DNA of 64,000 nt from Bacilli bacterium (lineage in GTDB: Bacteria > Bacillota_I > Bacilli_A > RFN20 > CAG-631): positions 1 through 64,000 of the forward strand of contig CAAEBM010000056.1 in NCBI GenBank assembly GCA_900754115.1. The letters run 5' to 3'. The notes under the pieces were generated by a model. That model worked only from the letters and a program-made list of their open reading frames with translations, searched no databases and was not told the DNA's origin. Shown here piece by piece: positions 35,217 to 43,243 of this stretch (position 1 is the first letter of the stretch; every line of letters begins with the position of its first letter). Both the position numbers and the translations under genes were made by a program.

Positions 35217-36089
35217 ATGTCTTTAAGAAAAGTATTAGGAGCCATCCGTCAAGCCGATCAAGATTTTGGCTTGATTGATGATCATGATAAAATTGCGGTT
35301 GGAATCTCAGGTGGAAAGGATTCAATTGTTCTTTTGTATGCTTTATCTTTATATCAAAAGTTTTGTCCTCATCCTTTTGAAATTGTTGGAATTCACATCA
35401 GTCTTGGTTTTCCTGATATGGATTTTTCTGCAACAAAAGCATTTTGTCAACAACATCAAATTGAATTTGTGGAATGCCCTAGTGATGTCTATGAAATTTT
35501 AAAATTAAATTTAAGAAAAAATGGTATGTTAGAATGTTCTATTTGTTCGCGAATGAAAAAAGCGTTAGTAATTAAGGCTGCTAAAGAACTCCATTGTAAT
35601 AAAGTGGCTTTTGCTCATCACGTTGATGATGCGATTGAAACGCTTTTTTTAAATATGATTTATGGTGGAAGAATTGCAACTTTTGATCCCATTATGCAGC
35701 TTACAAAAAGTGATATTACTTTTATTCGCCCTTTAATTTATGCTAGAGAAAAAGACATTTTAAGAGCGCAAAAAAAAGAAAATCTTCCAGTGGTCATTTC
35801 AACTTGTCCCAATGATAAACACACCCAAAGAGAAGATATCAAACAACTTTTACAGCAAATTTATCACACTTATCCTAGTGCTTATGATAATTTTAAATAT
35901 ATGTTATCGAACACGTCTAAAATGAAAGTTTTTCATAAAAATCCTAAATTAAATCACGCTTTGATGGAATATTATAAATTATTTGATCAACCTTTTCCTA
36001 TCTATTTATTTTCCATGGATGAACAAGCTCTTTTATCATTAGTTGAAGAATGTATTGAAAAACAGATGCCTTTTTCTTCAAAAAGTTAG
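35217..36089 (+). CDS. TtcA-family tRNA thiolation ATPase, 290 aa
   Basis: PP-loop enzyme with SGGKDS (about residues 36-41). It has CSICSRMKK, a CxxC, and a later Cys in VVISTCPNDKHTQRE: three Cys that in TtcA hold a [4Fe-4S] cluster. TtcA makes 2-thiocytidine at position 32 of tRNA; related ATPases use other positions, so the site is not certain. AGAGGTG precedes ATG 35217. Monocistronic, with its own terminator. Confidence 0.85.
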   Translation: MSLRKVLGAIRQADQDFGLIDDHDKIAVGISGGKDSIVLLYALSLYQKFCPHPFEIVGIHISLGFPDMDFSATKAFCQQHQIEFVECPSDVYEILKLNLRKNGMLECSICSRMKKALVIKAAKELHCNKVAFAHHVDDAIETLFLNMIYGGRIATFDPIMQLTKSDITFIRPLIYAREKDILRAQKKENLPVVISTCPNDKHTQREDIKQLLQQIYHTYPSAYDNFKYMLSNTSKMKVFHKNPKLNHALMEYYKLFDQPFPIYLFSMDEQALLSLVEECIEKQMPFSSKS

Positions 36090-36103
36090 TTTTGTTAAGT
36101 AAA

Positions 36104-36136
36104 AAAACAAGCAAAACCTAAATTTTTGCTTGTTTT
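36104..36136 (+). terminator. Terminator after the TtcA-like gene
   Basis: AAAACAAGCAAAA / TTTTGCTTGTTTT, 13-bp stem with a 7-nt loop, then a T-rich run. It also faces the end of the minus-strand ATPase gene at 36180. Confidence 0.75.
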
Positions 36137-36179
36137 CTTTTTTGTGTATGGAAGATATACATCTTTACTAAGTATAAAA

Positions 36180-37385
36180 TTATGACAGTAGAAAATCTAA
36201 AAGATTGACAATCTTTATGCCATTTATATTGGTGACATAAGTTTTATCTGTGGTGATGATCGTTTTTTCATAAAAATCATTGGTAAAACGGAAGGCGGCT
36301 ATTTCTCGCTCCTGCGTAATTTTATCGGCAAGCGTTTCAGTAACTTGAAAATAGCGGGTTTCTTCTTTGTTTATTGCTACAAAGTCGATTTCCTTGTTGT
36401 CGTTTTTTCCAACATAAACTTGATAACCACGACGCAAAAGTTCTAAATATACAACGTTTTCTATCGAATGTCCATAATTTTTAAGCGAATATCCAACTAT
36501 CGTATTCTTTAAACCTGTATCAGCAAGGTAATATTTTTCAAGTGATTTTAATACCTCTTTCCCTTTCACATCATATCGGTTAGCTTTATAAATAATAAAC
36601 GCATTTTCAAGCATTTCAAGAATATTGCCAATCGTTGCGGGGCGTAGTGATTTATCAAGTTTTGCTTCGTTTGCAATATATTTTGCCATACTATTCGTCG
36701 AAGTAATGCTGCCAACATTTCCACAAACAAAAGCATAAACTCGTTTTAAAAGGTCAATGTCTTTAAGTTTATTGCGACCAAGCACATCTTTAAGAATTAT
36801 AGTATCGTAAACGCTAGATAAAAATGAACTTATTGTTTGTTCATCTTGTGGAAGCGACAATAATTGTGGCAAGCCACCATATTTGAGGTAGTTATTAAAT
36901 AGTTCTTCTTTGTCCTTTCCTGTATTGCAATAGTAACTATAATATTCTTTGAAGGACAAAGGTAACATTTTGATTTCTACATATCTGCCTGATATTAAAG
37001 TCGCCAATTCAGAAGAAAGCAAATAAGCATTGGATCCCGTAACATAAATATCTGCATCGTATTCAAGTGAAAGTGAATTAATCGTTTTTTCCCACCCATT
37101 CACCTGTTGAATTTCATCAAAAAACAAGTAGTTCTTTTTGTCAGACAGCATTTTTTTGGTTACTAAATCATAGAGTTGTTTGTAAGAACGAATAGTATCA
37201 TACTTCATTAATTCAAAATTGATGTATTGTATTTGTTCGGATTGAACGCCACTTTGCAGCAACTCATCACGAAACATTTCCAAAAGCGTTGATTTACCTG
37301 AACGACGCAAACCTGTAATTACTTTGATTATTTTGTTGTCTTTGAACGCTTTTAAACGTTGCATATATTCTTTTCTGTATATCAT
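36180..37385 (-). CDS. AAA ATPase with DUF4143, 401 aa
   Basis: N-terminal P-loop domain: VITGLRRSGKSTLL (Walker A, about residues 22-35), YLFFDEIQQVNGWE (Walker B), and VTGSNAYLLSSELATLISGRYVEI (sensor region). The C-terminal DUF4143 (about residues 215-400) ends in a nuclease-like fold, with EIDFVAINKEETRYFQV resembling the E/D...K core of PD-(D/E)XK folds. These genes are common, often orphan, in anaerobe genomes, and their substrate is unknown. AAGGAG precedes ATG 37385. It is preceded by a near-consensus promoter with an adjacent inverted repeat. Confidence 0.88.
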   Translation of the reverse strand: MIYRKEYMQRLKAFKDNKIIKVITGLRRSGKSTLLEMFRDELLQSGVQSEQIQYINFELMKYDTIRSYKQLYDLVTKKMLSDKKNYLFFDEIQQVNGWEKTINSLSLEYDADIYVTGSNAYLLSSELATLISGRYVEIKMLPLSFKEYYSYYCNTGKDKEELFNNYLKYGGLPQLLSLPQDEQTISSFLSSVYDTIILKDVLGRNKLKDIDLLKRVYAFVCGNVGSITSTNSMAKYIANEAKLDKSLRPATIGNILEMLENAFIIYKANRYDVKGKEVLKSLEKYYLADTGLKNTIVGYSLKNYGHSIENVVYLELLRRGYQVYVGKNDNKEIDFVAINKEETRYFQVTETLADKITQEREIAAFRFTNDFYEKTIITTDKTYVTNINGIKIVNLLDFLLS

Positions 37386-37406
37386 GACTTTGCTCCTTTT
37401 GAAATA

Positions 37407-37435
37407 ATTATATGCAAAAAGTAAAATAAAATCAA
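37407..37435 (-). promoter_or_regulatory. Promoter of the DUF4143 ATPase gene
   Basis: Minus strand TTGATT (complement of 37430-37435), 17-nt spacer, TATAAT (complement of 37407-37412), 21 nt upstream of the start. Confidence 0.65.
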
Positions 37436-37436
37436 T

Positions 37437-37462
37437 AGTTTTTACTTTATAGAGTAAAAACT
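37437..37462. promoter_or_regulatory. Inverted repeat next to the ATPase promoter
   Basis: AGTTTTTACT / AGTAAAAACT, perfect 10-bp arms with a 6-nt spacer, starting 2 nt upstream of the -35. Operator candidate. Confidence 0.45.
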
Positions 37463-37669
37463 TTTTAAATAATACAAATTTTTACAAAAAATATACAAAA
37501 ACTTTTTATTTATTTTAGTTTATTTTTGATATTTTTAAAACTTGATTTTGTAAACTTAGTTTTGTAGGTAAAATCCCAATTTTCATTTTCATCCTATATT
37601 CACCCAAAAAAAACATAAAAACACACATATGGTTTAGTGTAGTTGATTTCTATGGAAGTAGGTGAATCT

Positions 37670-38128
37670 ATGAACAATGGAAATTATACAAACTGCTGTG
37701 GTGCTTGTTGTCCTGAAGTGAGCTGTACATTATCACAAAATGTCGATGTTTTAGAACCTTGTGACATTATTACTTATACAGCTACTTGTATCAATAATGA
37801 TCCACTAGTAACGAATGCTGTTTTTAGAGATTGTTTACCAGCACCATTAGTCTTTATTCCTGGAACATTGTACATCAACGGTGTCAATTATCCAACCTTA
37901 AGTCCAGAAACAGGATTGCCAATTTCGTTTGCAGCTTTAGGTAATTCAATTACAATTACCTACATGGCTAGAGCCTATGGAGATAGTTGCTGTTGTGTTA
38001 AAACAACCAACTGTGAATGTTGTCGTACTTTTAAAACAGTATGCAACAGAGCGCAATTATGCTTTATTCAATGCTGCTGCCGTAAAACGGTATATACCAA
38101 TGTTTTAGGAGTTCAAGTTGAGTATTAA
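37670..38128 (+). CDS. Cys-rich DUF11-like protein, 152 aa
   Basis: The middle (VDVLEPCDIITYTATCINNDPLVTNAVFRDCLPAPLVFIPG...INGV...ITITYMARA) follows the DUF11/TIGR01451 repeat pattern of an extracellular prealbumin-like fold. Unusually it has 19 Cys in 152 residues, in doublets and triplets at both ends (CCGACC, SCCC, ECC, QCCC), and no signal peptide or anchor. The start at 37670 is set by GTAGGTGA; ATGs at 37652 and 37643 have no better site. It could be a metal-binding or disulfide-crosslinked shell protein exported without a classical signal, or a spore-coat-like component. Function unknown. Confidence 0.7.
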   Translation: MNNGNYTNCCGACCPEVSCTLSQNVDVLEPCDIITYTATCINNDPLVTNAVFRDCLPAPLVFIPGTLYINGVNYPTLSPETGLPISFAALGNSITITYMARAYGDSCCCVKTTNCECCRTFKTVCNRAQLCFIQCCCRKTVYTNVLGVQVEY

Positions 38129-38146
38129 TCCAAAGTTTACTACGTT

Positions 38147-38172
38147 AAAAGAGATGAAAATTCATCTCTTTT
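38147..38172 (+). terminator. Terminator after the DUF11-like gene
   Basis: AAAAGAGATGA / TCATCTCTTTT with a 4-nt loop, followed by T residues. Confidence 0.8.
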
Positions 38173-38192
38173 TTTAGTAAAAAAAGATAAAT

Positions 38193-38229
38193 AAAAGTAT
38201 ATACTCATTTATTTCAAGTATATACTTTT
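38193..38229 (-). terminator. Terminator for the zinc-ribbon membrane gene
   Basis: AAAAGTATATACT / AGTATATACTTTT, a perfect 13-bp stem with an 11-nt loop, 25 nt past the stop of the minus-strand gene. Confidence 0.7.
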
Positions 38230-38253
38230 TTTAAAAAGATAGTAAATTAAAGT

Positions 38254-39456
38254 TTAAGCAATCTCAGCTTTTTTTGATTGTATTTTATTCCCAATAAGCC
38301 ACAAAACTCCTGCAATAAGTTGAAAAGCAAAAGATAGGATAGTTGGTAAATAATCTATTTCCACAATGAAAAACTCCTCCTTTTGAGCTTTTAAATCGTC
38401 ATATATATCAGTTAACATTTGTTGAGTAAGCATAAAAATGAGAGAAAAATATATTATTGTAACTAATAAAAATGAACAAATTAACCAATAATTGATAGGT
38501 TTAGGTTCTATTTGAATTAGCATTTTTGAAAAATATACGAGTGCTATTGTTTGTAAGATAAAATATAATGGTGCAATATAATATAAAAATTCTTCATTAG
38601 AAAAATCTGCAATGTGTTGAAGTGAACTATAGTGAATGTTACCAAAATTAGAAGTTATTTCATAAACTTTATCCGAAAGGATAATAAAAGATAAAATAAT
38701 TAAACTTATTCCTATTCCATTAAGAAAACAACGAGAAATCAAAAATTTTTCATTGATTTCTTTAGCATAAGAAAGATAGTAAAAAACTAACGCTCCAAAT
38801 ATTAACAATATAGTCAAAATAAAATAGATTATTCCTGCAGTGCCTAAAGAAACATCTTCGGGTGTAGAACCATATAACATTATTTTTTGATAAAAATAAA
38901 AAGTAATAAAACAGAAAAAACTAATGAATGCAATCCACAAAGAATGCTTTGAACAATTATCGGATAAAGCATTTTTAATAAAATAAAAGATTGCTAAAAT
39001 CAATAAAATAACAAAGGCTATTAATGTAAATATGGAAAAGTAAAAAGAGGAGTTTACAAGATATTTTAAATTAGGCCGAGATTTTCCTATATTTAATAAA
39101 TCTGTCAAAAAATAAGTGATATTATAGTTTTTTTCAATGATAAATCCACCATTGAAATCTATTATTTTCATAAAGGGAGTAAAAAGAGAAATAAAAGATA
39201 AAATAACAATTAAAAAAGATAAAATTGAACTAATGATAGATAATGAATTTGTTTTTTTTGAAGGTAAAGGAGCAATTCTTTTTTCTATTTTTAAAACAGA
39301 AAGATGACATTTAGGACAATTATTATCCTGTTCTAGCAAGGCTTCCCCACAATAGGGGCAAAAATTATGTATTTTTTTCTTTAAAGTTTCTCCACAAATT
39401 GGACAATAACTAAATTCATCAGAATATTCTTTCTGACACTGATTACAAATTTTCAT
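38254..39456 (-). CDS. Zinc-ribbon polytopic membrane protein, 400 aa
   Basis: The N-terminus carries two double zinc ribbons: CNQCQKEYSDEFSYCPICGE (residues 4-23) and FCPYCGEALLEQDNNCPKC (about 33-51). A linker and then about eight hydrophobic helices (about residues 70-395) follow. The architecture is common in Firmicute proteins of unknown role. AGGAGGA precedes ATG 39456. Monocistronic between two terminators or promoters. Confidence 0.65.
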   Translation of the reverse strand: MKICNQCQKEYSDEFSYCPICGETLKKKIHNFCPYCGEALLEQDNNCPKCHLSVLKIEKRIAPLPSKKTNSLSIISSILSFLIVILSFISLFTPFMKIIDFNGGFIIEKNYNITYFLTDLLNIGKSRPNLKYLVNSSFYFSIFTLIAFVILLILAIFYFIKNALSDNCSKHSLWIAFISFFCFITFYFYQKIMLYGSTPEDVSLGTAGIIYFILTILLIFGALVFYYLSYAKEINEKFLISRCFLNGIGISLIILSFIILSDKVYEITSNFGNIHYSSLQHIADFSNEEFLYYIAPLYFILQTIALVYFSKMLIQIEPKPINYWLICSFLLVTIIYFSLIFMLTQQMLTDIYDDLKAQKEEFFIVEIDYLPTILSFAFQLIAGVLWLIGNKIQSKKAEIA

Positions 39457-39531
39457 ATTTCCTCCTATTAAATGTTTTCTTTAATTTTAATTTAACATAC
39501 CACTTGAAATAAAACAAGAGCGAATACAGAG

Positions 39532-39560
39532 TTGTCAAAAAAAATTAAAAAGTTTATGAT
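39532..39560 (+). promoter_or_regulatory. Promoter of the repeat lipoprotein gene
   Basis: TTGTCA (39532-39537), 17-nt spacer, TATGAT (39555-39560). The predicted start of transcription falls at or just before the Shine-Dalgarno sequence at 39567. Confidence 0.65.
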
Positions 39561-39566
39561 AATTAT

Positions 39567-39598
39567 AGGAGGGATAGTTTTTTAACTATTGAAAAAAA
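39567..39598 (+). promoter_or_regulatory. Shine-Dalgarno, hairpin and spacer ahead of the lipoprotein ATG
   Basis: AGGAGGG (39567-39573) is followed at once by the hairpin ATAGTT-TTTT-AACTAT (39574-39589) and then 9 nt to ATG 39599. The linear spacing (25 nt) is too long, but folding the hairpin gives a normal 9-nt spacing. No other ribosome binding site lies near this start. Confidence 0.55.
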
Positions 39599-41458
39599 AT
39601 GAAATCAAAATGGCGTTTAGTTTTAGTATTCTTTTTGATGTTAGTTGTGACCGCTTGTAATCAAACGAATACTTCATCATCTAATTCGGTGTCTTATCCT
39701 TCAATGAGTGGAAGCAGTACATCTTCAACACAAGGTGGACAAACCATTCAAGATTGGGAACAAGAGGATAAAGATTTAATGATTGAGATTGTTAGTGAAG
39801 TCATTCCTGTCGCTCCTTTAACTTCTAATTATCTTTGTATTAGCGATGAAGATGAATATGGTCCTTATCTTTATATTTATGATGAACAATCACCTGACAT
39901 TAGCGAAGAATACAGTGACATTCTTATTGCAAATGGTTATCTTTATGATAGTTTTTCTGAAGGATATTATTTTTATTACAAGGAAGTTTCTGAAGAATCT
40001 CTTTTGATATTACAATTTGGTTATTATCCAGGGGATAGTGATTATCCTGCTTCAATGGATCTTTTTGCTTGGTTAGAAGGAAATACTTCATCTTTAGAAA
40101 CGATTACAAGCTGGGATCAAGAATTACTAGATATGATGCAAGAAGTATTATCCACTCCACTTCCAGTTGCTTCTTTAACCAAGCAATATGATTATATGAA
40201 TTATGTAGATGATGTAGGAGATAATATCGTTTACATTTATGATCTTTACGTGGATGATATCAGCAATGAATATGCAAAAACATTAGAAGAAAACGGATAT
40301 ATTTTAGAAGAAGAAGGAACTGAAGATGAACCCTATTTTCTTTATTCTATCCTAATCGCTGATGCTCAAATTTATGTGCAAATTGATTATTTTTATGGCT
40401 TTGAAATCTTTGCATGGAAAAATCAAAATTTAATTACTTCTTTAACACAATGGCCAACGCAAGAAATCGAAAACGTGTTACAAGGTTTGAATTTGACAAT
40501 TCCAGCTTATTTAGATGCTTCTTCTTATCGATTTGAACTTTATGATGCAACTGCATATTCAATGATGATTTCTGTATGTGAAGTGCAATCGGAAGCATTA
40601 ACAATTTACAATCAAATTTTAACAACTGCTGAATGGACAATTATTGAAGAAAAAGAAACAGGGAATGTGGCTTTAGATCCTTCTCAACAATATATCTTGG
40701 AATACTGGTATGACCAAGATAATCAAATGTTATGTATTTATTTTGATACCTATGGAAGTGTGCCAGTTTTATCTTGGCCTGCACAACAATTAGTACAATT
40801 TTTAAAGCTTCAAGATGTCGTTGTACCAGCGTTTTCTTCTACATCTTATTTGATTGAAAATCAAATTCAATCCTTTGTTATTTATGCTAGCGCCTCTTCT
40901 ATTGACAGTGAAGACATTTATTTACAAACATTAAAAGACCAACTTTGGGTAGTGGATTCATCACAATATGAAACCCTTGGTCATATTGCAATTGATTCAA
41001 CCAATCAAGTGCAATTAACTTTTTATTATAGCAATTCTTATCTTATCATCACAGTAGAAAGAATTATTGAAGTAAAAGAAACACTTCGCCTTTTACCAAC
41101 TGATTTTTCTAGCCAAAGTTATGCAGCAAATGAAGGAGAAGTTACCATTCAAGAAATTCGTTTTACTTGTCATAATGTAATGAATCAACAAGGAAAAATT
41201 CAAATAAAAAAATCAAATAATGATGAAGATTCCTATTTTTATAATAATGATGCTTTGAATTTAGTTTCTCTTCAATTAGAAAATCTTTTTGGAAGTCCAA
41301 CGATTTATGGTTGTTATTCAGCCGGAGACTATACAAATGGTGTGGCAATTGAAGCCGATGAAAATGGTGTGTATTCTCTTTATAGTTTTAATTATTTTTG
41401 TATTGTAAGTGGAACAGGTGTAACCACCATGAGTGAATTAATTATAGAATTAGCCTAA
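39599..41458 (+). CDS. Lipoprotein with four tandem repeats, 619 aa
   Basis: A signal peptide with a lipobox (LVVTAC) predicts a lipid-anchored surface protein with a Ser/Thr-rich linker to about residue 45. Four repeats of about 115 residues start near residues 45, 165, 285 and 395. Each opens with W-x-x-[QE]-[DE]-[L/I] and continues to a P-[VA]-x-x-[L/S]...Y segment (IQDWEQEDKDLM, ITSWDQELLDMM, LTQWPTQEIENV, VLSWPAQQLVQF). The repeats are acidic and Tyr-rich. A different C-terminal domain follows from about 505. Not a family I can name. One-base overlap with the methyltransferase gene downstream. Confidence 0.7.
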   Translation: MKSKWRLVLVFFLMLVVTACNQTNTSSSNSVSYPSMSGSSTSSTQGGQTIQDWEQEDKDLMIEIVSEVIPVAPLTSNYLCISDEDEYGPYLYIYDEQSPDISEEYSDILIANGYLYDSFSEGYYFYYKEVSEESLLILQFGYYPGDSDYPASMDLFAWLEGNTSSLETITSWDQELLDMMQEVLSTPLPVASLTKQYDYMNYVDDVGDNIVYIYDLYVDDISNEYAKTLEENGYILEEEGTEDEPYFLYSILIADAQIYVQIDYFYGFEIFAWKNQNLITSLTQWPTQEIENVLQGLNLTIPAYLDASSYRFELYDATAYSMMISVCEVQSEALTIYNQILTTAEWTIIEEKETGNVALDPSQQYILEYWYDQDNQMLCIYFDTYGSVPVLSWPAQQLVQFLKLQDVVVPAFSSTSYLIENQIQSFVIYASASSIDSEDIYLQTLKDQLWVVDSSQYETLGHIAIDSTNQVQLTFYYSNSYLIITVERIIEVKETLRLLPTDFSSQSYAANEGEVTIQEIRFTCHNVMNQQGKIQIKKSNNDEDSYFYNNDALNLVSLQLENLFGSPTIYGCYSAGDYTNGVAIEADENGVYSLYSFNYFCIVSGTGVTTMSELIIELA

Positions 41459-42078
41459 TGGATAGTAAAGATTTAACCCTTGATTATTTACCTCAAAAAG
41501 AAAATATCAAACTTTACCAACATCAACAGATGTTTAGAATCAACACTGATACGGGATTGTTAGGTAATTATTTAAAAATACCACAAAAAGCCCGTGTATT
41601 AGACATTGGTACAAATAATGGAGCATTATTATTATATGCTTCCACTTTTCCTTATCAAGAATTAGTCGGTATTGATATTCAACCGATGGCAATTGAAATT
41701 GCAAAGCTAAATATGGAATTAAACCATATCACAAATTATCGATTATATCAAAAAAATATTAAAGATTTTAAAGATGATGAAGGCTTTGATGTCATTCTTT
41801 GTAATCCACCTTATTTTCACCAGCATACCTGCAATCAAAATCAAACATTATCCATCGCTAGGCATGATGAAAATTTACCTATTGAAACGTTGTTTTTTAA
41901 AGTTTTTCAGTTATTAAAAAAGACAGGGAAATTTTATTTTATTTATCGTTATGATCAATACAAAAGAATAATTCAAGAAATACAAAAAAATCATTTAGAA
42001 ATTGTCGATAAAAAAGAGGTTTTTAGTAAACCTCAAAAAATTAAAACGATTTTACTAACAATCAAAAAGCAAATATAA
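41458..42078 (+). CDS. TrmN6-like SAM-dependent N6-adenine methyltransferase, 206 aa
   Basis: Class I methyltransferase: SAM-binding VLDIGTNNGALLL (about residues 45-57) and the amino-methyltransferase motif NPPYF (about residues 121-125). The order and length fit the YfiC/TrmN6 family that methylates A37 of tRNA1(Val). TAATG overlaps the lipoprotein stop. The Shine-Dalgarno is weak, so translation probably depends on coupling. Confidence 0.85.
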   Translation: MDSKDLTLDYLPQKENIKLYQHQQMFRINTDTGLLGNYLKIPQKARVLDIGTNNGALLLYASTFPYQELVGIDIQPMAIEIAKLNMELNHITNYRLYQKNIKDFKDDEGFDVILCNPPYFHQHTCNQNQTLSIARHDENLPIETLFFKVFQLLKKTGKFYFIYRYDQYKRIIQEIQKNHLEIVDKKEVFSKPQKIKTILLTIKKQI

Positions 42079-42104
42079 AATCCGCTACAAAAATAGCGGA
42101 TTTT
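42077..42104 (+). terminator. Bidirectional terminator
   Basis: AAAATCCGCTA / TAGCGGATTTT with a 6-nt loop and T run, between the methyltransferase (+) and Fic (-) genes. Confidence 0.85.
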
Positions 42105-42105
42105 T

Positions 42106-42996
42106 TTAGTAAGGGATTTTAAAATAGTCTAAATATTTTTTAAATTTATCTTGTGCAGTTAAACAAGTGTCACGTAAGTAACCCCGTTGTGTATTCCATT
42201 CCTTCAATCCTCGATAATAATATAACTTTAATTTTTCATCGATAATAAAGGGAACGATATTGTATTTTAAACAATCTTTAAATAATAGCAATCTTCCAAT
42301 CCGACCATTGCCATCTTGAAAAGGATGAATATATTCAAATTGATAATGAAAATCTAATAAATCATCCAAAGTTTTTTGCTCTTTTTGATTATAAGAAAGA
42401 AGTAATTTTTTCATTTTGTCGGCTACTTCTTCAGGAAGAGCAGTTTCCATATCTCCTACGGTGTTAGGTAATTTTTTATAATCCCCTACTGCAAACCATT
42501 CTTGTCGTGCATCGGTAGTTCCATTTTTTAAAGTGCGATGTAATTCTTTAATTAAAGATTCACTCATCGTTTTTTTAGCATACTCAATGACAAGATCAAT
42601 ACATTTAAAATGATTTGCTGTTTCTACAAGATCATCTATTTTGATTGACCCTTGCTCCATTCCAATCGTGTTCGTTTCAAAAATATATCGCGTTTGATCA
42701 TGAGTGAGACGACTACCTTCTATATGATTCGAATTGTAAGTCAATTCGACTTGAATTTTGTGATAAATTCCTCCAGAAAGTTTTGCTTTTTTTTCAGCTA
42801 TTAAGACTTCTAATAAATTGGTAGGTAAAAAAACTTTTTTGTTAATTCGATTTGGTTTTATAGCATCTTCTGGAATATTCCATGTCTTACCAGTTAAAAA
42901 TGCTCCTTGAATTCTTCCTTGTGCACAATAGTTACGCACACTGCGTTCAGAAACATTCCATTTTTTTGCGATTTCAGTTACAGATAGATATTTCAT
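42106..42996 (-). CDS. HTH-Fic domain protein, 296 aa
   Basis: An N-terminal MerR/excisionase-like helix-turn-helix (MKYLSVTEIAKKWNVSERSVRNYCAQGRI, residues 1-29) is joined to a Fic AMP-transferase domain with HPFQDGNGRIGR (the HPFx(D/E)GNGRxxR motif). Upstream of the Fic core, SNHIEG fits the (S/T)xxxE(G/N) inhibitory helix, so activity is expected to be self-limited. Targets are unknown. The start at 42996 is the usual beginning of the HTH; ATG 43011 is in frame but gives a stray pentapeptide. Inverted repeats in its promoter suggest autorepression. Confidence 0.88.
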   Translation of the reverse strand: MKYLSVTEIAKKWNVSERSVRNYCAQGRIQGAFLTGKTWNIPEDAIKPNRINKKVFLPTNLLEVLIAEKKAKLSGGIYHKIQVELTYNSNHIEGSRLTHDQTRYIFETNTIGMEQGSIKIDDLVETANHFKCIDLVIEYAKKTMSESLIKELHRTLKNGTTDARQEWFAVGDYKKLPNTVGDMETALPEEVADKMKKLLLSYNQKEQKTLDDLLDFHYQFEYIHPFQDGNGRIGRLLLFKDCLKYNIVPFIIDEKLKLYYYRGLKEWNTQRGYLRDTCLTAQDKFKKYLDYFKIPY

Positions 42997-43015
42997 AGTA
43001 CATAACCTCATTCCT

Positions 43016-43044
43016 ATTATAGTCTATTATCGGCAAAAAAACAA
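43016..43044 (-). promoter_or_regulatory. Promoter of the Fic gene
   Basis: Minus strand TTGTTT (complement of 43039-43044), 17-nt spacer, TATAAT (complement of 43016-43021). Confidence 0.6.
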
Positions 43045-43089
43045 CTATAATAACTATAAAAAAATATTGTTTGTTGCCGATAATGGCAA
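43026..43089. promoter_or_regulatory. Operator-like inverted repeats at the Fic promoter
   Basis: ATTATCGGCAA (43026-43036) lies in the -35/-10 spacer, and its exact reverse complement TTGCCGATAAT is at 43074-43084. The second copy extends into a small dyad TTGCC-GATAAT-GGCAA (43074-43089). Two identical, oppositely oriented 11-mers fit binding of a dimeric HTH protein with looping. Confidence 0.55.
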
Positions 43090-43094
43090 AAAAT

Positions 43095-43179
43095 AAAGTA
43101 GTCTTTTTACAACAAAGACTACTTTTTAGTTAAAAGAGAGTAAAAACTAATTACTCTCTTTTAATGAGCAAAGCTCATT
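43095..43179 (-). terminator. Three consecutive hairpins after the cysteine peptidase gene
   Basis: Stem 1 AAAGTAGTCTTT / AAAGACTACTTT (43095-43125), stem 2 TTAAAAGAGAGTAA / TTACTCTCTTTTAA (43130-43164), stem 3 AATGAGC / GCTCATT (43163-43179). All are perfect. They lie downstream of the minus-strand peptidase gene and would insulate the Fic promoter region from it. Confidence 0.6.
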
Positions 43180-43243
43180 TTGTGTTAAAGTGCAATATAA
43201 ATGACTATGTAGCAAAACTTTTTTTAAAGCAATTCAATCAATT

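Noticed and set aside
35099..35245. N-terminal extension of truB
   Set aside because: Passes through the truB promoter and the divergent TtcA-like 5' region; TruB homology begins at MDGIVLIHK.
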